Origin: a bacterium UBA3734
Lineage (GTDB): Bacteria > Bacteroidota > Bacteroidia > Bacteroidales > Bacteroidaceae
NCBI GenBank assembly: GCA_002372575.1
Contig: DFHC01000175.1
Span: forward strand, 1 to 10,849
Direction of reading: 5' to 3'
Length of the DNA: 10,849 nt
In this document: positions 5,405-10,849 of the stretch, piece by piece
Position numbering within the stretch: the stretch's first letter is position 1
Layout: each line of letters begins with the position of its first letter
Notes under the pieces: model-generated
Database searches by the model: none
The model's input: only the letters and a program-made list of their open reading frames with translations
Told to the model about the DNA's origin: nothing
Program-made: the position numbers and the translations under genes

Positions 5405-6670
5405 ATGAAAGCTGTTCAAAGATGGAAAGGGGTCATTTTACTGACACTTTTCACTTTTCACTTTTCACTTTTCACTTCTTTTGCACAGACCTCCGACTCT
5501 CTGATTATCAATCAGTTACGAGAAGACGGAATCACCTTTTCACATAACAACGAAGTCAAGCTCCTGATGAGCGGACAGGAGAAGTTCGACAGCCTGTTTA
5601 ATGACATCCGGCGAGCGAAAAGCTCCATCCATCTCGAATATTTCAACTTCCGAAACGACTCCATCGCCTCGCTACTTTTCGACCTGCTGGCCGAGAAAAC
5701 AGCCGAGGGAGTGGCCGTGCGTGCGCTGTTCGACGCCTTCGGAAACGCCTCGAACAACCGTCCACTGAAAAAAAAGCATCTGAAATCACTGCGCGAGCGC
5801 GGCATCCAAATCCATAAGTTCGACCCGCTCAATTTCCCATGGATCAACCACGTTTTTTCGCGCGACCACCGCAAAATCGTCGTCATCGACGACAGCATCG
5901 CCTACATCGGCGGCATGAACGTGGCCGACTATTACATCAAGGGGACCAAGCAGGTGGGAGCGTGGCGCGACATGCACTGTCGCATCATTGGCGGCGAGGC
6001 GCAGACGCTACAAGAAATTTTCACTGAAATCTGGGAAAAAACGACTGGCGAAGAACTCCCAACACCCACCACCCAACACCCATCACCCATCACCCAACAC
6101 CCATCACCCATCACCCGTCTCGCCACCGTCGGCATCATCAACCGCGAGCCTCGGAAAACTAACAAAATCATCCGCCAATTCTACTACGACGCCTTCGACA
6201 GCGCGCAAGACAGCATCAAGCTCATCAATCCCTATCTCACGCTCAACCGCAAGCTGAAAAAGAAACTGAAACAGGCCGTCAAACGCGGTGTGAAGGTAGA
6301 AATCATTGCCTCGACCCACAGCGACATTCCGCTGACACCCGACTGCGTTTTCTACAACCTGCACAAGCTCATGAAACACGGTGTGGACGTGTGGATGTAC
6401 ACGCCCGGATTCCATCACTCGAAGATTCTCATGGTAGATGGTCGGTTTTGCACCGTGGGCAGTGCCAACCTCAACGCGCGCTCGCTGCGCTGGGACTACG
6501 AGGCCAACGCCGTCATCATCGACAAAACCGTCACCCGACAGCTCGACGACATGTTCAATCAAGACAAAAAAGACTGTTTCCGGCTGACGCAGGAGTCGTG
6601 GAACGAGTTCCGCACGCCCTGGAAGAAGTTCGTCGGCTGGTTTGCCCACCTGCTCGCGCCGTTCCTCTAA
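5405..6670 (+). CDS. Exported phospholipase D-superfamily protein, cardiolipin synthase-like
   Basis: The 421-residue product has both HxKx4D motifs of the PLD superfamily: DHRKIVVID (His155, Lys157, Asp162) followed by IGGMN, and HSKILMVD (His338, Lys340, Asp345) followed by VGSANLN. These form one active site for phosphatidyl transfer or phosphodiester cleavage, and the layout is closest to cardiolipin synthases. Those enzymes usually begin with two membrane helices; here residues 1-28 look instead like a cleavable signal peptide ending in SFAQ, placing the enzyme in the periplasm or on a membrane surface. The C-terminus (WKKFVGWFAHLLAPFL) is amphipathic and could touch membrane. A GTG at 5387 in frame is an alternative start, but the ATG gives a better signal peptide. 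Two 7 bp tandem arrays lie inside the gene: in the signal peptide (residues 14-25) and in a Pro/Thr/His-rich linker (about 218-237). True substrate is unknown. Confidence 0.85.
   Translation: MKAVQRWKGVILLTLFTFHFSLFTSFAQTSDSLIINQLREDGITFSHNNEVKLLMSGQEKFDSLFNDIRRAKSSIHLEYFNFRNDSIASLLFDLLAEKTAEGVAVRALFDAFGNASNNRPLKKKHLKSLRERGIQIHKFDPLNFPWINHVFSRDHRKIVVIDDSIAYIGGMNVADYYIKGTKQVGAWRDMHCRIIGGEAQTLQEIFTEIWEKTTGEELPTPTTQHPSPITQHPSPITRLATVGIINREPRKTNKIIRQFYYDAFDSAQDSIKLINPYLTLNRKLKKKLKQAVKRGVKVEIIASTHSDIPLTPDCVFYNLHKLMKHGVDVWMYTPGFHHSKILMVDGRFCTVGSANLNARSLRWDYEANAVIIDKTVTRQLDDMFNQDKKDCFRLTQESWNEFRTPWKKFVGWFAHLLAPFL
5446..5478 (+). repeat. Heptamer array ACTTTTC, 4 copies, in a signal peptide
   Basis: Four perfect copies of ACTTTTC (5446-5473) plus a partial copy (ACTTC, 5474-5478) encode the hydrophobic core TLFTFHFSLFTS of the phospholipase D signal peptide. 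Three units make 21 bases, so the reading repeats every 7 residues. Gain or loss of one or two units shifts the frame. Confidence 0.9.
6058..6113 (+). repeat. Heptamer array CCCANCA, 8 copies, inside the PLD gene
   Basis: Eight consecutive 7-base units fit CCCANCA, with N being A, C or T, and cover exactly 56 bases. The last six units form a 21-base block repeated twice (6072-6092 and 6093-6113), encoding the repeated residues QHPSPIT. The array lies between the two PLD halves, where a flexible linker would be tolerated. Confidence 0.92.
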
Positions 6671-7251
6671 ATGCTGTTGATATCGACGTAGCCATTCATC
6701 ACGGCATAAATCGTCAGTGCCGACACGCTCCTCACGCCCAGCTTCTCCATGATGTTCTTGCGATGCGTGATGACCGTCGTCAGGCCAATGTTGAGCCGGT
6801 CGGCAATCTCCTTGTTGATAAGTCCCTGCACAATCAGCGACAGCACCTCGATTTCGCGGTCGCTCAGCACCTTTGCGGCAGCAGGTTGCGGACGATGCTG
6901 CTGGGCGTGGCCACGCTGCTGAAGCATGAGCAGCGACTTGGCCAACTGACTCTCCGGCTGGTTGATGCAGAGCGAATGGAAGTCCTTCAGCTGGGCATTA
7001 GGGTCGGTAGAAGTCGTGAGAACGATGGTTTTCCGACGATATTCGAGGAAAAAACTCCGATTTTCCAGCACCAAGTTCATCGCCACGAAGTAGTGGGCAT
7101 AGCACTCAGGATGATTCGCCTCCAGCTCGGCAAACGAACCGAAAACATCGACCTGCATCACGGGCACAGCCGCCTGCAGCACCTGTCGTAACCCAATGGC
7201 TGCAAGGGTGTTGGAATCAACGATAGCTACTTGCGGAGGGCGATTTTCCAT
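6667..7251 (-). CDS. LuxR/NarL-type regulator with a degenerate receiver domain
   Basis: The 194-residue protein has a C-terminal GerE/LuxR helix-turn-helix (about 128-190: LSDREIEVLSLIVQGLINKEIAD, then TVITHRKNIMEKLGV) ending in MNGYVDINSI. The N-terminal part (about 1-115) has the pattern of a receiver domain: VAIVDSN strand, a helix at 14-28, and TIVLTT as a likely fourth strand. The acidic pair at the first strand is reduced to a single Asp12. No aspartate is present where the phosphorylated one should be (YFVAMNLVLENRS, 54-66), and the later Lys-Pro is Gln-Pro (98-99). Control by phosphorylation is therefore unlikely; ligand, redox or protein binding is possible. The ATG lies 10 bases after the stop of the aldo/keto reductase gene on the same strand, so it is probably the last gene of that operon. 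Its stop overlaps the stop of the convergent PLD gene by 4 bases. Confidence 0.87.
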   Translation of the reverse strand: MENRPPQVAIVDSNTLAAIGLRQVLQAAVPVMQVDVFGSFAELEANHPECYAHYFVAMNLVLENRSFFLEYRRKTIVLTTSTDPNAQLKDFHSLCINQPESQLAKSLLMLQQRGHAQQHRPQPAAAKVLSDREIEVLSLIVQGLINKEIADRLNIGLTTVITHRKNIMEKLGVRSVSALTIYAVMNGYVDINSI

Positions 7252-7261
7252 GACGTTTCAA

Positions 7262-8710
7262 CTATTTTCCGTTCCTTTCGACAGCGACAAACTGCGATTT
7301 TCCGCTTTTCAGACCCTCCACGAACTCATCAATCTTGTGCAATTCGCGCGTGATGCGGATGTTTTGCGGACAATGCGACTCACACTGGCCACAGCCGATG
7401 CAGTGGGAGGCCTGACGGAGGCGCGGAACGCTACGGTCGAGCCCGATGAGGTATTGTCGGCGAAGTTTGGCATATTGCGGATCCATCGCGTCGTTGGGCA
7501 GCGTGCCTTCGTTTTTGCACTTGTTGTAGTGCTGGAAAACGCCGGGAATGTCGATTCCGTAGGGGCAGGGCATACAGTATTTACAGTCGGTGCAGGGAAT
7601 GTTCTGCATCGAGAAGAGCTTGCGGGCGATGTCGTCGTCGAGGAATTTCTGTTCCTCTTCGGTGAGCGGCTTCAGCGGGCAATAGGACAGCAGATTGTCC
7701 TTGAGGTGCTCCATGTAGGTCATTCCCGAGAGCACGGTATAGACGCCCGGGGGCGTACCGGCATAGCGGAAGGCCCACGAGGCCACGCTGTGTTCGGGGT
7801 CGCGCTGCTTGAGCTCGTTGGCCACGAACTGCGGCACGTTGGCGAGTCGTCCGCCGAGCAGCGGCTCCATCACGGCGGCGGGAATGCCGCGCTTCTGCAA
7901 TTCGCCGTAGAGATAGCGGGCGTCGGTGTTGCGTTCGTTGATTTCGTTGGCGTAGTCCCAGTCGAGGTAGTTGAGTTCAATCATCACGAAATCCCACTTG
8001 TATTTGTCGTGCCACGAAAGGAGCGTGTCGAACACGGTGATGTCGCCGTGGTAGGAGAAGCCGAGGTTGCGAATGCGTCCGGCCTTGCGCTCTTCCGCCA
8101 AATAGTCGAGCATTCCATTGTCGATATAGCGCTTGCTGAAGGCTTCCATTCCGCCGCCGCCGATGCTGTGGAGCAGGTAGAAGTCGATGTAATCGACCTG
8201 CAGTTCCTTGAACGAATTTTTATACATCTGGATGCTGCCCTCGCGCGTCTGCGTTTCGGGCGCGAAGTTCGAGAGCTTCGTGGCCACGAGGTATTCGCTG
8301 CGCTTGTGGCGGCTCAGGGCGATGCCCGTGCTGTGTTCCGACATTCCCTGACAATAGGCCGGGCTGGTGTCGAAATAGTTCACACCGTGTTCGATGGCGT
8401 AATCGACCAATCGGTTCACCATTTCCTGGTCGATGGCTTCCTTGCTTTCGCGGGCGGCCTCGCCGGTGATGGTCGGCAGTCGCATCATGCCGTAGCCCAG
8501 AAGCGACACTTTGCCCGTGTTCGGTATTTCGCGATAGGTCATTTGACCCACGGGCGGCTCCACCTGATTCTTGTATTCTGCCTCGACGGTTCTTTCAACC
8601 TTGTTTTTGCATCCCACCATCGTGGCTGTCGTGGCAACGGCTCCTGCTCCGAACAGTTTCAGGAACTGGCGGCGAGAGAACTGCCCCGCTTTTTTATCTT
8701 GATTTTTCAT
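7262..8710 (-). CDS. Tat-signal aldo/keto reductase with a C-terminal 2[4Fe-4S] domain
   Basis: The 482-residue protein starts with a twin-arginine signal: SRRQFLK at 12-18, a weakly hydrophobic GAGAVATTAT stretch, then MVGC with Cys34 as a possible lipid-anchored cysteine. Residues about 58-345 form an aldo/keto reductase barrel with the catalytic set Asp114 and Tyr119 (NYFDTSPAY), Lys145 (VATKLS) and His181 (YLLHS). The C-terminal part has two ferredoxin motifs: Cys373/376/379/382 (tighter than usual, ending CMPCP) and Cys437/440/443/447 (CIGCGQCESHCP). The export signal suggests a periplasmic or membrane-anchored reductase that gets electrons through its clusters; NAD(P)H is not normally available there. 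Substrate is unknown. Two starts are possible: ATG 8710, chosen because it puts the RR motif near the N-terminus, and ATG 8749, which has GGAGG almost touching it. It lies between the polyferredoxin and LuxR genes. Confidence 0.88.
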   Translation of the reverse strand: MKNQDKKAGQFSRRQFLKLFGAGAVATTATMVGCKNKVERTVEAEYKNQVEPPVGQMTYREIPNTGKVSLLGYGMMRLPTITGEAARESKEAIDQEMVNRLVDYAIEHGVNYFDTSPAYCQGMSEHSTGIALSRHKRSEYLVATKLSNFAPETQTREGSIQMYKNSFKELQVDYIDFYLLHSIGGGGMEAFSKRYIDNGMLDYLAEERKAGRIRNLGFSYHGDITVFDTLLSWHDKYKWDFVMIELNYLDWDYANEINERNTDARYLYGELQKRGIPAAVMEPLLGGRLANVPQFVANELKQRDPEHSVASWAFRYAGTPPGVYTVLSGMTYMEHLKDNLLSYCPLKPLTEEEQKFLDDDIARKLFSMQNIPCTDCKYCMPCPYGIDIPGVFQHYNKCKNEGTLPNDAMDPQYAKLRRQYLIGLDRSVPRLRQASHCIGCGQCESHCPQNIRITRELHKIDEFVEGLKSGKSQFVAVERNGK

Positions 8711-8749
8711 GTTTTGTATATTTTTTGTAATAATTTTTTGATTTTTCAT
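8701..8749 (-). repeat. Direct repeat ATGAAAAATC at two candidate starts
   Basis: The 10-mer ATGAAAAATC occurs on the minus strand at 8710-8701 and 8749-8740, in the same frame, each giving MKNQ. The DNA between is almost all A/T. The repeat creates two possible start codons for the aldo/keto reductase gene, 13 codons apart. The 77-base gap 8711-8787 holds no match to the Bacteroidota promoter, consistent with readthrough from the upstream gene. Confidence 0.6.
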
Positions 8750-8787
8750 ACCTCCAACCCCTATTTTTATGGGGCTAAGGCTGAAGA

Positions 8788-10260
8788 CTACACTTCCTTC
8801 TGCACTTCGTGGCCCTCGACATAAATCGCCGAGAACGGACGAGCCGGACAGAGGTTTTCGCAAGCACCACAGCCGATGCAGCGAGCCTCGTTGATTGCCG
8901 GAATGCGAACCGACTCTTCGTCGTTGGGGTCGGAGGGCACCATTTCGATGGCTCCCGTGGGACAGTGGCGAGCGCAGTTTCCGCAGGCCACGTCATCTAC
9001 AAGCGGAATGCAGTTTTTCTTGATCCACACGGCATGGCCGATTTGCGTGGAGGCTTTCACCTCGATGCTGAGCGGCTTGATGGCACCCGTGGGACACACC
9101 GACGAACAGCGATTGCACTCAGGACGGCAATAGCCTTTTTCATAGCTCATCGTGGGCATCATCAGGTGCATCAAATCGGTCGAGGGGCGTAAAACGCCAT
9201 TCGGACACTCCGACACGCAGAGTTGGCAACCCGTGCAGTGTTTTTCCAAGTTGGAGAGGCTCTGTGCTCCCGGAGGTGCGAGCGGCGTCTGGCGCGTGGG
9301 TGCCACCTTGTCTTCAATCACGGCATATCCGCCATCCACTTTCTTCTTTTCCTGTGCCATGACTGCCGTAGCGGCCATCGCCGAGCCAAGGAGGAACGAG
9401 CGTTTTCCTGCGTCGGGCTTCCCATTCTGCCCCCCTTTTCCTGAACTCCAGCCATACTTCAACGCCCCGAACTTGCACGAATCCACGCAATTTCCGCAGA
9501 CCACGCAGCGCGAATAGTCCACCGTGTGCGTCTTGAAATCGATGCAGGAAGTCTTACAATTCTTCGTGCAGAGCGAGCAACTGCGGCATTTTTCTGCGTC
9601 GAAACGAACCTTCAACAGCGAAAAACGGCTCACGAAGCTGAGCACCGTGCCCACGGGGCAAATCGTGTTACAATAGGTACGGCCATTCGCGAAAGCCAGC
9701 GGAATCAGCACCAAACAAGTGATGCCAGCGACAGCAAGCACCATTCCAAATGACGGCAACAGCACATCGACCGAATAGAACGCATAACTGTCGATACTTT
9801 CGGCAATGGCGGCCAAACCGTTGTTCGCCAATTTCCAAATCGGTTGGAAAATCGTCGTGGCGATGCGTCCGAAAGCACTATACGGCTCGAGCAACTGGAA
9901 AATGCTGCCGACACCTGCCACGAGTGCCACGAGGAAGATGCCGAGCATCGTGTAGCGCAGCCACGAAAGGGCTTTCGAATAGCTGTAGCGGTGTTTCTTC
10001 ACCTTTTTCCCGAGCCACGCAATGGCGTCTTGAAACACACCGAGCGGACAGATGACCGAGCAATAGATGCGGCCAAAAACAAAGGTCAGCGCGAGCAGCG
10101 CAACGACGACGAGCACGTTCAGCGCCAACACTGCGGGCAGGAACTGCACTTTCGCCATCCACGAGAGCCAGCGGTGGGCCGTGCCCGTGAAATCGAGAAA
10201 CAGCAGCGTGATGCCAATGAACATCACTGCGGCCAAAATGGTTCTAATTCGTTTCAACAT
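8788..10260 (-). CDS. Membrane polyferredoxin, NapH-NapG-like fusion
   Basis: The 490-residue protein combines two modules of quinol-oxidising systems. Residues 1-265 resemble NapH/NosR-type proteins: membrane helices at about 9-24, 41-62, 103-121 and 170-191, two CxxxCP motifs (Cys67/71 CSVICP and Cys197/201 CNTICP), then two 4Fe-4S motifs (Cys225-239 region and Cys252/255/258/262). A linker carries KRSFLLGSAMAATA (286-299), which looks like a Tat signal with the first Arg changed to Lys. Residues 325-490 resemble NapG: the APPGA motif and four clusters (Cys342-352, Cys378-389, Cys417-433, Cys461-471). About six 4Fe-4S clusters are expected. The likely role is moving electrons from quinol to or across the membrane. 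The start overlaps the tatC stop by 17 bases. No nitrate reductase gene is in view, so a nap function should not be assumed; the probable partner is the aldo/keto reductase downstream. Confidence 0.85.
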   Translation of the reverse strand: MLKRIRTILAAVMFIGITLLFLDFTGTAHRWLSWMAKVQFLPAVLALNVLVVVALLALTFVFGRIYCSVICPLGVFQDAIAWLGKKVKKHRYSYSKALSWLRYTMLGIFLVALVAGVGSIFQLLEPYSAFGRIATTIFQPIWKLANNGLAAIAESIDSYAFYSVDVLLPSFGMVLAVAGITCLVLIPLAFANGRTYCNTICPVGTVLSFVSRFSLLKVRFDAEKCRSCSLCTKNCKTSCIDFKTHTVDYSRCVVCGNCVDSCKFGALKYGWSSGKGGQNGKPDAGKRSFLLGSAMAATAVMAQEKKKVDGGYAVIEDKVAPTRQTPLAPPGAQSLSNLEKHCTGCQLCVSECPNGVLRPSTDLMHLMMPTMSYEKGYCRPECNRCSSVCPTGAIKPLSIEVKASTQIGHAVWIKKNCIPLVDDVACGNCARHCPTGAIEMVPSDPNDEESVRIPAINEARCIGCGACENLCPARPFSAIYVEGHEVQKEV

Positions 10261-10849
10261 AATTTTTATTTTTTACAACTAAAATACTTAATTCGTAGAG
10301 CAGCCAGATGGGCAGCGACACGATGACCAGCGTAAAGGCGTCGGTCGTGGGCGTGATGATGGCCGCTACGATGAGGATGACCACGACGGCGTGGCGGCGA
10401 TAGGTCTGCATCATCTGCCTCGTGAGCACGCCCGTTCTTCCCAGAATCCAGCACACCACGGGCAGTTCAAACACGATTCCCATGACGAAGCTCAGCGTGA
10501 TGAGCGTATCGACATACGACTGCAGCGTGAGCATATTCGCCACGTCGGGACTCACCTGATACGTGCCCAGGAACTTCACCGTGAGCGGAAAGACGAGGAA
10601 ATAGTTCAGCAGCGTTCCGAGGGCGAACATCACGTAGGAACTGCCCACGATTTGCACGACGTAGCGTCGTTCCCGCTCGTAGAGCGCCGGCGAGACGAAG
10701 AGGAACGCCTCGTAGAGCACGAAGGGCAACGCAACGAGCAGTCCGGCGTAAATCGCCACCTTCAGGTGAATCATGAACTGCTCGGTCAGTCCCGTGTTCA
10801 TCAGTCCCACCACAAAAGGCTCCACGCCCAGCAGCCGATAGGTCAGGAA
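10244..10849 (-). CDS. tatC: TatC, Sec-independent translocase channel (5' end outside window)
   Basis: TatC is the inner-membrane protein that recognises twin-arginine signals and exports folded proteins. The frame stays open to the window edge (FLTYRLLGVEPF reads on before position 10825), so the start lies beyond 10849 and the 201 residues visible lack roughly the first 50-70 of the usual 240-280. Family features include GVEPF followed by a helix, PFVLYEAFLFVSPALYERERR (close to the E. coli segment ending in LYKHERR, with its important Glu kept), five visible membrane helices, and the late segment IITPTTDAFTLVIVSLPIWLLYELSILV. It ends in a basic, polar tail. Its stop lies 17 bases inside the next gene, suggesting coupled translation. 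Being first in view of an operon that also encodes a Tat substrate fits a dedicated or co-regulated export route. Genes for TatA/TatB are not visible and may lie upstream of the window. Confidence 0.95.
   Translation of the reverse strand, partial: FLTYRLLGVEPFVVGLMNTGLTEQFMIHLKVAIYAGLLVALPFVLYEAFLFVSPALYERERRYVVQIVGSSYVMFALGTLLNYFLVFPLTVKFLGTYQVSPDVANMLTLQSYVDTLITLSFVMGIVFELPVVCWILGRTGVLTRQMMQTYRRHAVVVILIVAAIITPTTDAFTLVIVSLPIWLLYELSILVVKNKNYVETN

Noticed and set aside
5353..6113. Possible CRISPR array
   Set aside because: Repeat units are 7-8 bases, directly adjacent with no spacers, and lie in or beside a coding gene; no cas genes are present.
7196..8824. Long plus-strand open frame (542 codons) opposite the Tat reductase
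   Set aside because: It mirrors a clear reductase with catalytic residues and Fe-S motifs on the minus strand. Its translation is rich in Val, Arg, His and Glu, typical of an antisense shadow, and shows no domain.
8788..10260. Identification as a true nitrate reductase NapH/NapG component
   Set aside because: No napA, napB, napC or napD gene is in the window and the neighbours are tatC and an aldo/keto reductase. Only the module similarity is kept.

Overview
The window looks like chromosomal DNA from a member of the Bacteroidota, probably Bacteroidales and Prevotella-like. The evidence is promoter-like sites matching the Bacteroidota pattern TAnnTTTG with a TTG-type element about 20 bases upstream, a peptidase M64 gene, and genes for Gram-negative LPS core (KDO) synthesis. 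Genes are tightly packed, with no gap above 120 bases. I see no rRNA, tRNA, CRISPR array, insertion sequence or phage gene. The genus assignment is inference.

Left part (1-3517): a minus-strand secreted glucosaminidase with two LysM domains is divergent from a plus-strand run of three genes: a short degenerate HPPK (FolK-like) gene, a secreted peptidase M64, and an exported TPR protein whose start overlaps the M64 stop. Promoter-like sites for both directions lie in 1010-1124.

Middle part (3518-6670): a promoter-like site precedes kdsA (metal-dependent type) and kdsD, which catalyse consecutive steps of KDO synthesis. A phospholipase D-superfamily gene with a signal peptide follows. This run is full of 7-8 bp tandem repeats: in the 3' end of kdsA, in both gene junctions, and twice inside the phospholipase D gene. 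The two arrays inside that gene have a 7 bp unit, so any change in copy number other than a multiple of three would break the frame.

Right part (6667-10849): four minus-strand genes are packed head to tail. In order of transcription they are tatC (5' end cut by the window edge), a membrane polyferredoxin that looks like a NapH-NapG fusion, a Tat-signal aldo/keto reductase with two 4Fe-4S motifs, and a LuxR-type regulator with a degenerate receiver domain. I read them as one operon: quinol electrons would pass through the membrane polyferredoxin to a Tat-exported, possibly lipid-anchored iron-sulfur reductase, with the translocase channel and a regulator encoded beside it. The gene identities are well supported. 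The electron path, the substrate and the regulatory link are inference. This is the best candidate in the window for an undescribed system. It converges on the phospholipase D gene with a 4-base stop-codon overlap.
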